From contig NZ_JAHKRN010000012.1 of assembly GCF_019396385.1 (NCBI RefSeq), forward strand, positions 62,001 to 126,000: 64,000 bases of DNA, given 5' to 3'. The stretch's first letter is position 1, and every line of letters begins with the position of its first letter. A model generated the notes under the pieces. That model was not told the DNA's origin and did not search any database. It was given only the letters and a program-made list of their open reading frames with translations. Shown piece after piece: positions 1 through 8,665 of this stretch. The translations under genes and the position numbers were made by a program. Source of the DNA: Nonomuraea harbinensis (GTDB lineage Bacteria > Actinomycetota > Actinomycetes > Streptosporangiales > Streptosporangiaceae).

Positions 1-431
1 AGCTCTTCGGAGTCCGCGGCGTGGACAGTGAGGTAGAGGCCGAGGCGGAAGAGACGGCCGTGGCCTCGGGCGAGGGAAGCGGCTAGCTCAGCGGCGTCGT
101 CGGCCGCCGCCTCGGCCGCGAAGTCCGGCGCTCGGCTGCTCGCGGAGGCCGATTCGAGGCGGGCGAGCTGGCGGCGCAGACGTTGTGCGGCGATCAACGG
201 AGGAATGGGCTCGATGTGCAGGGACACGTCGAGGTGGCCGGGGTAGCCGATCAGCGGTTCGAGCCAGCCCGCGCCGACCTCACGGGGATATCCGGCGATC
301 ACGAACGACGCGCACACCCCGCCAGGGAACTCGACCGAGCGGGCATTGATCTTCAGAGATGACGGGCCGGGCAAGGCGGCGGCGGTCTCGGCCAGCTGCG
401 CGTCGTCGCCGGCGAGTCGAGTGAACTTCAT
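1..431 (-). CDS. VirB4/TraC-like type IV secretion protein, N-terminal part (runs off the left edge)
   Basis: Only the first ~143 codons are in the window, starting MKFTRLAGDD. The ATG at 431 overlaps the stop of the upstream PrgI gene as ATGA, so the two are translationally coupled. The visible part, with a stretch around GYPREVGAGWLEPLIGYPG, is the non-catalytic N-terminal region that precedes the ATPase domain in the VirB4-like proteins of actinobacterial conjugative elements. The Walker motifs would lie to the left and cannot be checked. In these systems VirB4 powers pilus or channel assembly at the inner face of the membrane. The call rests mainly on gene order (pilin, TrbL, PrgI, VirB4). 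Confidence 0.7.
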   Translation of the reverse strand, partial: MKFTRLAGDDAQLAETAAALPGPSSLKINARSVEFPGGVCASFVIAGYPREVGAGWLEPLIGYPGHLDVSLHIEPIPPLIAAQRLRRQLARLESASASSRAPDFAAEAAADDAAELAASLARGHGRLFRLGLYLTVHAADSEE

Positions 432-1405
432 CGGGTGCCCTCTCCACGGGTGATCGGCTCATCGGGACGAGCGATCCCGACTGGTTCGGCGCGGCGCGGA
501 GACAGGGACCGCACCAGCAGGTCGCGTACGTCGTCCGCACCCAGGACCGAGGCGTGAACGCCGAGGGTGAGCAGCGAGCGGACAGCCTCCTCCGCGCGGC
601 GGGTCACGATCGCCGAGGAACTGTCACGGCGAGCTGTGCGGCGAGGCCCGCGCTTCCACGAGGACGCCTGCTCGGAGCCATCGTGACGGACGACGATGAG
701 GACATCGCGGGTCAGAAGGTCCCGGGTGTCGCCGAGCTCGGTCAGGAACTGGGCGTGCTGGCGGGCCGCTTGCTCAAGCGCCGGATCGGCAAGGCGTCCG
801 GCGGTGCCCTCGATCAAGTCGGCGAGGCTGGACAGATCGACCGGGCGGGCTTGCATGAGGATCTGCACCGGTGTGTCCAGCGAGTTCAGCCAACCGGCGA
901 ACACTCCCACGAGCGCCGCCTGCTCATCTTGCGTTCGCAGCCCGAACGCCACCGTCCCGGCCTGGACGACTGCCGCAGTTCCGCCTTCGGCCAGCTCAAG
1001 GACTCCGTCCTCGCGGATCGCCCTCACCGGGAGCCGCAACGCCCCAGGCAGGCGGCCACGTACTCGACACCAGGCGGGCGGCTCGGGTACTCCTTCCTCA
1101 GCTGTGACTAGCTTGCGATTGCGCCGAAGGTAAGCGAAGGCGTGGACGGCGACCCGGTCGAGACCGAGCCCATCTCGCTTCCCGAGCGCCAGCGCGCACC
1201 CGCAAGCGATCACCGGCAGGACGATCGCGGCAAGCACCGGAACGGGCAACCGGCCATCGGTTATGAGGTACACCCAGGCCGCCAGCACCCCGGTCACGGC
1301 CAGGATCGCTACTTGCCGGGCGTTCAGGTTCGCGAAGATCTTGTCCGGCATCTCCACATCGGCCGGGATCCTCGCGACCAAGCGTTCTCTACTTTCGTGG
1401 CGCAC
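428..1405 (-). CDS. PrgI family conjugal transfer membrane protein
   Basis: 325 residues from a GTG at 1405, preceded by AGAAAGG about ten bases upstream; the open frame continues upstream but only inside the previous gene. The N-terminus RIPADVEMPDKIFANLNARQ followed by two hydrophobic segments (about residues 30-75) is the PrgI family signature. The C-terminal 200 residues are soluble. PrgI proteins sit between the VirB6-like and VirB4-like genes in Gram-positive type IV secretion operons, as here. The gene overlaps its upstream neighbour by 17 bases and its downstream neighbour by 4. A structural role in the transfer channel is inferred from context. Confidence 0.8.
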   Translation of the reverse strand: MRHESRERLVARIPADVEMPDKIFANLNARQVAILAVTGVLAAWVYLITDGRLPVPVLAAIVLPVIACGCALALGKRDGLGLDRVAVHAFAYLRRNRKLVTAEEGVPEPPAWCRVRGRLPGALRLPVRAIREDGVLELAEGGTAAVVQAGTVAFGLRTQDEQAALVGVFAGWLNSLDTPVQILMQARPVDLSSLADLIEGTAGRLADPALEQAARQHAQFLTELGDTRDLLTRDVLIVVRHDGSEQASSWKRGPRRTARRDSSSAIVTRRAEEAVRSLLTLGVHASVLGADDVRDLLVRSLSPRRAEPVGIARPDEPITRGEGTR

Positions 1406-2930
1406 GACGTGTTGCCTTTCTCTGCGGGCGAGGCGCTTCGAGCCGCACCATGACCTGCGACGAGTCCCGTTGCGGGCGCCGTGGTGTTGGCGACTCGGGC
1501 GGAGGGGCCGCATTCGGTCGCCGGTCACGCCGGACGGGGTGCGGACGTGGGTACGTGACCGGCACCGGACGGTCCCTGACGGCCCGGTCCGGCCCGTCAG
1601 GACGCGCTGGGCGGTCAACGGCGGAGGACCGGTGATCACGGCCCACACGCGCGTTTCCGTTGCCCGCGCCGTCAGCGCTGGCCGTTCCGGGTGGCTGACG
1701 GGGATGGCGGGGCATTCCCGCACACGGCCCGCCCGCGTTCGGGCCCCGCCTACCGGGACCACCTGGCCCACCGCCGGGGCCTCCACCAGGAGGACCACCG
1801 GGCCCGACACCTCCGCCGCCGCTCGGCGGGGTAGGTGGTTTGGGACGGCGTACCGCGTGGGCAGCACGGGTGCCCTTGCCGAGCAGCAGTCCCAGCCCGC
1901 GGTAGATGATCAGTGACTTCACAAGCCGCGAAAGCATCTGGGGCTTGTTGGCCTGCCAGATCGTCCGGGCGACCCATCCAGGGATCTTGAGCAGCACGAA
2001 CAGCAGGCAAATGGCCATGAGCTGGTCGGTCATGTCCGCCGTACTCGGAACCCAGAACGAGTCGTCGTCGGCCGGGTTGGCGGAGAACAGCAACTGCAAC
2101 GCGGTGACGAGTACGAGTGACTGGCACATCTGGATCGCCAGCAACCCGGCCAACGACCGCCACCACAACCGGGCCAGCCCTTCGGTCACGGGCAGCGCAT
2201 GCAAGATCAACGCCAGCGGAGCCGCTGCGATCACGACCATGATGAGCGCGAGCCGGACGACGTAGGTGAAGATCACCCCGACAGCCAGGACGACGACCAC
2301 GAGCGCCACGATCGCGAAGAAGACCCCCTTGAGAGCGATCCCCGCCACGACCGATTTCTTGATGGCGTCGAACACCATCTCCGGGTCGATCCGACTGGCG
2401 CCTTCGGCAAGAAGCGCCTGGCTCAGTCCGTTCGCCAAGGTGATCGCGTACCCGATCGCAACCAAACTCAGGTTCGCGGCCAGGAACGCCCACACCAGCC
2501 TCGGGAGCAACTGCCGGGGCGAGATTCCCCAGGGCAGCGCCTGCCCGATCATGAGCATCACGCCCGCGGCCGTCACCAGCAGCACGAAGCAGGTGTTCGC
2601 GATCGTCCTCGACAGCTCCCACACCTGCTTGGCTCGTGCCATTGTCGGGTGGTCCAGCTCGGGCGTCGCGAGCACGGTCGACCCGAGCATGTCGAACACC
2701 GGCTCGGAGGCCGACTCCACCAGGTGGACGAACCATTCGTCGACCGCTTGCCGGGCCTCGCACGCCACGTCAATGAACCCGCAGTCCGCCTCCGGCGCCG
2801 CAGTAGTCGGCGACGGCGCCGGTGTCGGAGCAGCGGCGAGCGCGGGTCCGCTGCTCAACGCCGAGACGAGCGCGGCACCGAACGCGAGGAGGACGAACAG
2901 CCCGAGCGCCCTTCGGCAAGCAGTGGGCAC
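1389..2930 (-). CDS. TrbL/VirB6-like polytopic conjugal transfer protein
   Basis: 513 residues starting at a GTG one base after the pilin stop (TGA-C-GTG). It has a signal peptide (hydrophobic core LFVLLAFGAALVSAL, then an Ala-rich cleavage region). About six membrane helices follow between residues 90 and 350, and then a Gly/Pro-rich, strongly basic cytoplasmic tail of ~150 residues. This layout matches the TrbL/VirB6-like channel subunit of actinobacterial conjugative elements. The tail is low complexity, with runs of Gly-Pro followed by Arg/Pro-rich sequence, and may be disordered. It lies in an operon with the pilin upstream and PrgI downstream. Confidence 0.75.
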   Translation of the reverse strand: MPTACRRALGLFVLLAFGAALVSALSSGPALAAAPTPAPSPTTAAPEADCGFIDVACEARQAVDEWFVHLVESASEPVFDMLGSTVLATPELDHPTMARAKQVWELSRTIANTCFVLLVTAAGVMLMIGQALPWGISPRQLLPRLVWAFLAANLSLVAIGYAITLANGLSQALLAEGASRIDPEMVFDAIKKSVVAGIALKGVFFAIVALVVVVLAVGVIFTYVVRLALIMVVIAAAPLALILHALPVTEGLARLWWRSLAGLLAIQMCQSLVLVTALQLLFSANPADDDSFWVPSTADMTDQLMAICLLFVLLKIPGWVARTIWQANKPQMLSRLVKSLIIYRGLGLLLGKGTRAAHAVRRPKPPTPPSGGGGVGPGGPPGGGPGGGPGGPGRRGPNAGGPCAGMPRHPRQPPGTASADGAGNGNARVGRDHRSSAVDRPARPDGPDRAVRDRPVPVTYPRPHPVRRDRRPNAAPPPESPTPRRPQRDSSQVMVRLEAPRPQRKATRRAPRK

Positions 2931-2931
2931 G

Positions 2932-3321
2932 TCAGGCTCCTACGATGCGCTTGAGGATGTTCACGAGGACCGGCGCGAGCACCGCCACGCCGTACCCGAT
3001 GGCCCCGTAACGCAGCGTTTTCTTGGCGGCCTCGACCTCACCTGGGTCTCCGCCGGCCAGGATGTAACGGACTCCGCCTATGGTGAAGAACAGCGTGGCC
3101 AGCCCGACGAGCAGCCCGATCACCACGTTCCGCAGGTTGGTGATGACCTGGTCGAGCGAGGCGGAAGCCAGGTTGGTCATCGCCTCGGCGACTCCCGGGA
3201 CGGTCAGCGCGGTCACCGCACAGCCACCTGTCCAGACCAACGAGGCGAGACCACGCCGGACCCAGCTCACACCTGCTGGAACCCGGATGACGGACAATGG
3301 ACAAGACCGAGACGGCTTCAT
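2932..3321 (-). CDS. TrbC/VirB2-like pilin
   Basis: 129 residues: a basic N-terminus, a signal or first transmembrane segment (about 25-45), a short loop and two further helices (about 65-125). It contains the stretch VIGLLVGLATLFFTIGGVRY and a Gly-Asp-Pro loop typical of the small type IV secretion pilins of Gram-positive bacteria. It is the first gene of the visible transfer operon and ends one base before the VirB6-like start. A pilin-like subunit of the transfer apparatus is the likely role; identification is by size, topology and position. Confidence 0.7.
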   Translation of the reverse strand: MKPSRSCPLSVIRVPAGVSWVRRGLASLVWTGGCAVTALTVPGVAEAMTNLASASLDQVITNLRNVVIGLLVGLATLFFTIGGVRYILAGGDPGEVEAAKKTLRYGAIGYGVAVLAPVLVNILKRIVGA

Positions 3322-3505
3322 GACATGGCTCCCCGCGACGAGAGTTTCTGACTTGGCCGCCAGCCGTGATCACGGGCCCGGAGCAGTCCGGGATGGGTGT
3401 CCTCCTTCAAAGGACGAGGGACGATGGGCTCGATGGGAACGGGCGACCGCCCCCCAGAACTCCGCCCCGAGCCGTGATCACGGCTGACATAGATGAACCA
3501 CCGGC
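3322..3505. promoter_or_regulatory. Transfer-operon control region with two CCGTGATCACGG palindromes
   Basis: This 184-bp gap lies between the sigma-like gene and the pilin gene, both on the minus strand. CCGTGATCACGG occurs twice, at 3364-3375 and 3472-3483. The second copy extends to a perfect 16-bp palindrome, AGCCGTGATCACGGCT, at 3470-3485. Paired palindromes ~110 bp apart upstream of an operon fit a repressor that loops or binds cooperatively. The regulator is not identified. Confidence 0.45.
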
Positions 3506-4285
3506 TCAGGCCCCGACATTGGAGCCCGGCCCGTCGCCGCTGACCGAGACTTGACCCGCCTCGATCGCCCGCGCCAACCGCGCCTCCGCCACCCGCCGGC
3601 GCTTGTAGAGCCGATCGGCGGGAACCCCCGAGCGGCTCGCGTACGCCCGCAACGTCTGGCCCTCCAGGCGCGTCGCGTTGATCAGCTTCGCCTCGTCCGG
3701 AGTGATGACCTGACACCGGACAGCCTCAGCCAGCACCAAGAACGGCTCCGTGGTCACGGCCACCTGGTCCGGCACGTCGGCGCAGATCTCGATGGAGGCG
3801 AGCTCACGCGCCCGCACCTGAAGCGCGCCTTTCCGCGCCCACATCAGCAACCGAGGCAGGATGTTCGGCCGGTCGAGATCGATCCGGCGGAGCTGCGCGA
3901 CGAAGGTCGTCACCATCTCCGAGACGATGTCGTCGACCACATGCCTTGGACAGCCGTGCGTCGTCCGCGATGCCAGGTTCTTCAGCCCCGGCATCGCCAC
4001 ACCAACGCAGCCGATCACCCACGCGGGGCCGTCGCACCGTGAACGCCGCACGAGATGCGCCCACACGGCGTCCTTCAACTCGTCGCCGGCCTGCGGCCCG
4101 AGCAGCAGCGCCTTGAGTTCGCCGAGATCGATGGGACGTTGGGGCACTCCATGTCCGATGGAGTGGCCCTCCACCGAGAGCGGGCTCGGGCGGGTGATCA
4201 GGAGCTTGAACGCTCTGTCCGCCGCGCTCAGCGCGTTATCGCTGAAGCTCGTCGTGGTCGTGCTGTCCTGTAGATCGATGGCCAT
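3506..4285 (-). CDS. Sigma-70-like HTH regulatory protein of the conjugative element
   Basis: 259 residues from ATG 4285, with a good ribosome site (GGGGAG) six bases upstream; the frame stays open for 78 more codons but without a better start. The C-terminal 60 residues (RLEGQTLRAYASRSGVPADR then KRRRVAEARL) resemble sigma-factor region 4. The middle part, DDIVSEMVTTFVAQLRRIDL, is loosely like region 2. Proteins of this kind often sit at the head of actinobacterial transfer operons. It could be a divergent sigma factor or an element-specific activator acting on the neighbouring palindrome region; function is inferred. Confidence 0.5.
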   Translation of the reverse strand: MAIDLQDSTTTTSFSDNALSAADRAFKLLITRPSPLSVEGHSIGHGVPQRPIDLGELKALLLGPQAGDELKDAVWAHLVRRSRCDGPAWVIGCVGVAMPGLKNLASRTTHGCPRHVVDDIVSEMVTTFVAQLRRIDLDRPNILPRLLMWARKGALQVRARELASIEICADVPDQVAVTTEPFLVLAEAVRCQVITPDEAKLINATRLEGQTLRAYASRSGVPADRLYKRRRVAEARLARAIEAGQVSVSGDGPGSNVGA

Positions 4286-4603
4286 GGTGTCTCCCCGTGG
4301 GGCTGCGCCGGATTGGTCGATCCAGGTCTCAACCACCGGATGGGAAGACCCCGGGGCACCAAGGGCAAGGGCGTAGACATCTCCGATCGCCGCAGTTGCT
4401 TCTACCAGCTCGCTGAACAGGGGAAACGGGCAGGATCCGAGCTCGTGCGCAAGGACCCCGCCAAGCTGCCCAAGCCGCGTCTGACCTGCGCAAAAGAGCT
4501 TCATCGAGAGACTCAGCAAAGCTCATGTCAAGTCGATGGCGGGAGGGATGCGACTCCTCGTGGCGAGAAACTCGTGTGAGCCCCAAGCGCGATGTGTACG
4601 ACT
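4286..4603. other. Intergenic stretch without a supported gene
   Basis: Several short open frames cross this 318-bp region on both strands, but none has a convincing start or a recognisable domain. It separates the sigma-like gene from the decayed AAA/TOPRIM remnant. Confidence 0.4.
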
Positions 4604-5130
4604 TTAGCCGATCTCTGGTCGCAAGCCGTTCGCTTTTCTGATGAACGCAACAGTATTGGAAATGTGTTGTTCTAGTTTTTTGCTTGTATGCTCTGGCTGC
4701 CAGCGGCTACGTATGCTCGGGCAATGCGAACCTTGTCCGGTGACCCTCAAGTGAGGGAGTGAAATCTCCCAGAGGGTTGGCCCATTTGTCATCGGTCCAA
4801 CTAATCGTACATCCATGGATTTCTTGCGTGGCTTGAGCAGGTATTTTGGTAGGGATGTAGTTCTCGATGGTGTATCCTTCTGTGATCCAGGCAAAGCATG
4901 GATGTGAGGCATCTTTGAACTCGTCGCGAATTCTTTTCTTGGTGGCGTAGATCGGCTTTCGGGTAGAGGGTCTTGTCGCTGTCGATCAGTATGGCTGCGA
5001 TAATTCTATTCATGCGTCGAAGAGAAATGAAGTCCTCAACCTCTGGATATTTCGGTGTTTGGATCGAACGGGTCGCCGCCTTTATGTGCACCATGACCGG
5101 TATGTCATCACCATCCGCATCCCCGGAGGG
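4604..5130 (-). pseudogene. Frameshifted remnant of an AAA/OLD-type ATPase with TOPRIM domain
   Basis: Reading leftwards, three frames join into one protein-like series. The first carries EDFISLRRMNRIIAAILIDS followed by DKT (TOPRIM-type acidic motif). After a shift near 4950 comes IYATKKRIRDEF, then FAWITEGYTIENYIP. A second shift near 4710 leads to KKLEQHISNTVAFIRKANGL, ending at 4604. This order matches the C-terminal TOPRIM part of OLD-like AAA proteins found in phage-defence and mobile loci. The N-terminal ATPase half is missing, so this is a dead fragment. Its base composition is visibly lower in GC than its neighbours, consistent with acquired DNA. Confidence 0.6.
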
Positions 5131-5364
5131 CCACCTGACCCGAACCGGATGCGAACGCCCCCCGCCAAGCATCTGCCAGCGCACCGAACCAGGAGGCTCC
5201 CCTGACGACCGAGGCTCCACCCGAGAGGTACGAGGGGGACCGGAGGGGGACCGGCAGGAATGGACGGTCCCGATTCCGAGCGGAGTTCACGACACGGTAT
5301 GCCCTGATCGCAATTCACCTACCTGTATAAACGCGGAGAGTGACATCACCCGGTATCGTCCGGC

Positions 5365-5424
5365 ATGGAGCGCTGCGGACTTTTAATCCGTAGGTTCCGG
5401 GTTCGAGCCCCGGGCGCCTTACCA
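5365..5424 (+). other. 3' tRNA-Lys(TTT) fragment, probable distal attachment site of the conjugative element
   Basis: The sequence folds as the 3' half of a tRNA: anticodon stem-loop with loop CTTTTAA (anticodon TTT, 5381-5383 region), T-arm CCGGG-TTCGAGC-CCCGG (5397-5413), acceptor 3' strand and an encoded CCA (5422-5424). There is no matching 5' acceptor strand or D-arm upstream, and the spacing before the anticodon stem is wrong for a whole tRNA. Such 3' copies mark the far end of elements integrated into tRNA genes. The transfer genes lie on its left, so the intact tRNA would be further left, outside the window. Confidence 0.65.
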
Positions 5425-5438
5425 CCTCCACGTGTGGC

Positions 5439-5462
5439 ACCTTCCCTTATGGGAAGGTTTCT
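5439..5462 (+). terminator. Rho-independent terminator after the tRNA-Lys fragment
   Basis: An 8-bp perfect stem ACCTTCCC/GGGAAGGT with a TTAT loop, followed by TTTC. It is probably the original terminator of the chromosomal tRNA-Lys gene, which would mark the return to host sequence. Confidence 0.7.
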
Positions 5463-5699
5463 TGCTGATGGTGAGGCATGTACGGTCACCCCTGGGTCAC
5501 GTGGTCAGGCCGCCGCCTCGCGAAGGGCGCGGGCGGTCCAGCGCGCCTTGCCCAGGGCCGGTCGCGCGATCGCCGGCATCGCGGTCGCCGTCGGCGGCGG
5601 CCTGGTTGATCCAGTTTTGCGGGCACGGCCGGCTCGAGACAGGCGATGTGGAAGGGATCCATCGCCAGAAGCGCTCACCAGCCGTTCGGTTCCCGCGTA

Positions 5700-6671
5700 T
5701 CAGGCAGACCCATCACTGGGACCGACGGCACTCGGCGCACCATCGCCGGGCGTCGGCTCGGTGGCCGGGGCCGCGGGTTCAAGCCAATCGAGCCGCTCGG
5801 CCAGGTGCCGGGCGCTGTCGATGACAGTGGCGATGTGGGCAGAGGGGTTGTCCTGATGCCACAGCAGTGACCACGGATAGTGCGTGGCGGGGTCGGTCAG
5901 GGGCCGCCAGGTGGTGCCCGGCCGGTTGGAGGAGCGGAAGGAGGAGGGGACACAGTACACGCAGCGCTGCTGGAGGACGAGGTCGGCGGCGGCCCGGGAG
6001 CTCTCGACGGTGCCCTCGTAAAGGGCGGGCGTGAACCCGGCCGAACGGCACAGCGTGAGCACGAGCTGATTGAGCTCCGGCGTCTGCGACTCCTCACCGA
6101 GCAGCAACAACTCGTCGGCGAGGGCGGCGACGGGCACGCCGTCGAGCTCGGCGAAGCGGTGGTCGTCGGGCACCAGCACACCGAGCGGATCGAGCCGGAT
6201 GAGCTTGGCGGTCACCTCGGCCGGGGTCTGGGAGGCGTGTCCGATGGCGATGTCCAGACGGCCGTCAGCCAGTTGCCGATACTGCTCGGGAGTGCCCGCC
6301 TCGACCTGGTGGATCGTGATGCCGCGATGGCTGTCCTGGAGTTCGCGCAGGATCTGCGGCATGGTGTCGTAACCGGCGTCGATGATGCCGACGCGCAGCG
6401 TTGGCGTCGAGGCGGCGGCGTTACGTGCGGCTTGCCCGGCCCTGCTGACGTGGTCGAGGATCTGACGCGCTTCGACCAGGAACGCGCCGCCCGCCGAGGT
6501 CAGAGCGACGTGGTGGGTGCTGCGGTCCAGCAGCCGCACGCCCAGCTCACGTTCCAGCCGCTGGATCTGCTGGCTGAGCGCGGACTGCACGATGTGCTCA
6601 CGTGCGGCCGCCCGGCCGAAGTGCAGCTCTTCGGCCAGCGTCACGAAATAGCGCAGCTGCCGTAACTCCAT
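5700..6671 (-). CDS. LysR family transcriptional regulator
   Basis: 323 residues from the ATG at 6671 (MELRQLRYFVTLAEELHFGR); the longer frame adds nine residues that families of this type lack. It has an N-terminal winged helix (about 1-60) with the usual A-RE-I-QSALSQQIQRLE pattern, a linker helix, and an effector domain starting near TLRVGIIDAGYD. The size is normal for LysR proteins. No co-oriented target gene is adjacent: to the right is the CsbD-like gene, to the left the tRNA scar. The ligand is unknown. Confidence 0.9.
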   Translation of the reverse strand: MELRQLRYFVTLAEELHFGRAAAREHIVQSALSQQIQRLERELGVRLLDRSTHHVALTSAGGAFLVEARQILDHVSRAGQAARNAAASTPTLRVGIIDAGYDTMPQILRELQDSHRGITIHQVEAGTPEQYRQLADGRLDIAIGHASQTPAEVTAKLIRLDPLGVLVPDDHRFAELDGVPVAALADELLLLGEESQTPELNQLVLTLCRSAGFTPALYEGTVESSRAAADLVLQQRCVYCVPSSFRSSNRPGTTWRPLTDPATHYPWSLLWHQDNPSAHIATVIDSARHLAERLDWLEPAAPATEPTPGDGAPSAVGPSDGSA

Positions 6672-6898
6672 GCCCGTCCCTTCCGGCCCGGGCAGCACCG
6701 ATGCGGGCCGTCGTCTTCCACTCTAGGTCCCTCATGAGCGGGTGAACCCCCGAGGCAACCCTGGCAATACCTGCCGGGCTGAGGTTCTGGCGACGGCGTC
6801 GGCCATCATCTACAGGATCGGCACACCTGAGGGGATGCGCATCGGCTCTGCCTTCATCATCGCCTGGGCGCAGGGTGGCGAAGCCGAGGGGCATCGTG

Positions 6899-6926
6899 GG
6901 AGTCCGCCGGAGTCCGGGCGGACTCC
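6899..6926 (-). terminator. Hairpin downstream of the CsbD-like gene
   Basis: Perfect 10-bp arms GGAGTCCGCC/GGCGGACTCC with an 8-base loop, 43 bases past the CsbD stop. There is no clear T-run, so termination is plausible rather than certain. The rest of 6672-6968 shows no supported gene. Confidence 0.4.
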
Positions 6927-6968
6927 AGCTGGGACGTGAACCCGCCGGGCGGTTCGTCGAAGCGGGGA

Positions 6969-7142
6969 TCAGCGTTTGAAGGCGTCCCTGGCCTTCCCGT
7001 CGGCCTGCTTCAGACTGGCTGCGACTCGATCGCTCTTGCCCGCGATCCGCTGGCGCCGGTTGCCGCTGACACGGCCGAAGCGCCGCCTGGCCCAGCCCTT
7101 GAGGATCCGGACCTTGTTGCTGATCTCCCAACGCAGGCTCAT
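6969..7142 (-). CDS. CsbD-like small stress protein (copy 1)
   Basis: 57 residues starting MSLRWEISNKVRILKGWARR, with GGGAG six bases before the ATG. It carries the CsbD pattern: an amphipathic first helix, a GN-R-R-GK core (here SGNRRQRIAGKSDR) and a C-terminal A-LKQA-GKA-DAFKR. CsbD proteins are small, helical, general-stress-induced proteins of unknown mechanism. A second protein of exactly the same length lies at 20969-21142. The gene is monocistronic. Confidence 0.75.
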   Translation of the reverse strand: MSLRWEISNKVRILKGWARRRFGRVSGNRRQRIAGKSDRVAASLKQADGKARDAFKR

Positions 7143-7342
7143 CGCGATCTCCCATCACTGCTCCGCCACCGTCAGGCGGCTTGAACTCCCAGTGTCCGTC
7201 GCGGCTTGACGAGGGGAAACAGGCAATGACGACGCCGGTTATCACTGGAACTGATGAGCACGGGTTGTATCCCGGGGGCGCGACCGGCGTCCGCTCCGGC
7301 GACCATCACCAGACCGGCAGCGGGAACCGGCAGGCTCTTCGG

Positions 7343-8335
7343 TCACTCTCCGGCCGGCGCGTGGGTCTGCCGGAGCGGGCCGGCGCGACGGCGGTGGATG
7401 CGCTTCTGGTCGGGCCAGTGCACGTTGCCCGCCCAGCCGAGCCGTTCGAACAGGCCGATCACGGCGGCGGACGGGTCGAGCTGGTAGCGGTCGAGGCCGT
7501 GGCGGGCGCAGCTGGGCTCGCTGTGGTGGCCGTTGTGCCAGCTTTCGCCGAAGGACAGCAGGGCCAGCGGCCACAGGTTCGTCGAGCGGTCGTGGCGTCG
7601 GGTCTTGAAGGGCCTGGCGCCGATGACGTGGCACACGGAGTTGACGCTCCAGGTGACGTGCTGGAGCAGCGCGATGCGGATCAGTCCCGCCCAGAGGAAG
7701 GCGGTCAGCCCGCCGAGCAGGGTGCCGGTGATCGCCCATCCGGCCAGGAACGGCAGCGCCAGCGACAGCGCGCACAGCGCGGGGAAGGCGCGTGCGACGC
7801 GGGACATGGCGCGGTCGGCCAGCAGATCGGGGGCGTAGCGTTCGGCCGGGGTCGGATCGTCGGCGAACAGCCAGCCCAGGTGGGCATGGGCCAGCCCCCG
7901 GAGCTGCCCGCGCAGCCCGGTGCCGTACCGGTAGGGCGAGTGGGGATCGCCTGGGCGGTCGGTGAAGGCGTGATGGCGGCGATGCACCGCCACCCAGTCG
8001 ATCACGTTCCCCTGGAAGCCCATCGAACCGGTGACCGCCAGCACCGCGCGCAGCCAGGGCCGCGCCGTGAACGAGGAGTGGGTGAGCAGCCGGTGGAAGC
8101 CGACCGTCACCCCCAGACCGGTCACCACGTACAGGATCGCGGCCAGCAGCAGATCGGTGAACGTGACTCCCCACCAGAAGACCGCGGCGCCGAGCGCGAT
8201 GAACGGCAGCACCACGATCGCCCCCGTCAGTGCCACCTGGAGCCGCCCGGCCGGAGCGTGCTCCGCCGCCTCCGGGAAGGGCGAGGTGCCGTCGTAGTCC
8301 TGACGGCGTTCCACTACCCGCTCGGAAATGGTCAT
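7343..8335 (-). CDS. Acyl-CoA/fatty acid desaturase (copy 1)
   Basis: 330 residues with the three histidine boxes of membrane desaturases: HRLLTH (81-86), HRRHH (118-122) and HNGHH (267-271), separated by pairs of membrane helices. These bind the di-iron centre that inserts a double bond, usually delta-9, into fatty acyl chains. It lies 18 bp downstream of a UBP zinc finger gene on the same strand and probably forms an operon with it. A second desaturase with the same box layout is at 10521-11480. A role in adjusting membrane fluidity under stress is inferred from the surrounding genes. Confidence 0.9.
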   Translation of the reverse strand: MTISERVVERRQDYDGTSPFPEAAEHAPAGRLQVALTGAIVVLPFIALGAAVFWWGVTFTDLLLAAILYVVTGLGVTVGFHRLLTHSSFTARPWLRAVLAVTGSMGFQGNVIDWVAVHRRHHAFTDRPGDPHSPYRYGTGLRGQLRGLAHAHLGWLFADDPTPAERYAPDLLADRAMSRVARAFPALCALSLALPFLAGWAITGTLLGGLTAFLWAGLIRIALLQHVTWSVNSVCHVIGARPFKTRRHDRSTNLWPLALLSFGESWHNGHHSEPSCARHGLDRYQLDPSAAVIGLFERLGWAGNVHWPDQKRIHRRRAGPLRQTHAPAGE

Positions 8336-8353
8336 AGGTCTCTTTCCTCTCGT

Positions 8354-8665
8354 CTACACGGTGCGGCAGTGCACGTAGCACCAACGCCAGGTCGACCTCG
8401 GCTCCAAGGTGGCGGCCACGGGGTGGTCGGTCTCCTGGTAGTGGGCCTTGGCGTGGCCGCCCTGCGCATCGTCGGAACAGGCCACCCAGCCGCAGATCAG
8501 GCACACCAGCAGGCGCGTCCAGGGCCGGCCGAGGGTCAGGCATTCCTTGCATTCGGGCGGTCCGTACTGCACTTGGGGGAGCTGGTCGATGTGATCGCAG
8601 CGCGGGGCCTGGCCATTCAGCCCGGCACGGTCGATCGCATCCGTTCCTTGTGCGTCCAGGGTCAT
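8354..8665 (-). CDS. UBP-type zinc finger domain protein
   Basis: 103 residues from ATG 8665 (GAGGGGG just upstream). The spaced Cys/His series (CDHIDQLP, CKECLTLGRPW, LVCLICGWVACSD, then HAKAHYQETDHPV) is the ZnF-UBP fold seen in small actinobacterial proteins. It ends WRWCYVHCRTV. In bacteria the function of these stand-alone domains is not known. Here it precedes and probably shares a transcript with a desaturase, a pairing also seen in other actinobacteria. Confidence 0.8.
   Translation of the reverse strand: MTLDAQGTDAIDRAGLNGQAPRCDHIDQLPQVQYGPPECKECLTLGRPWTRLLVCLICGWVACSDDAQGGHAKAHYQETDHPVAATLEPRSTWRWCYVHCRTV

Noticed and set aside
4313..4579. 88-codon plus-strand frame
   Set aside because: Antisense to the upstream extension of the sigma-like gene, with no domain or ribosome site.
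5347..5424. Complete, functional tRNA-Lys
   Set aside because: No complementary 5' acceptor strand or D-arm, and wrong spacing between the D-arm-like GAGC and the anticodon stem.
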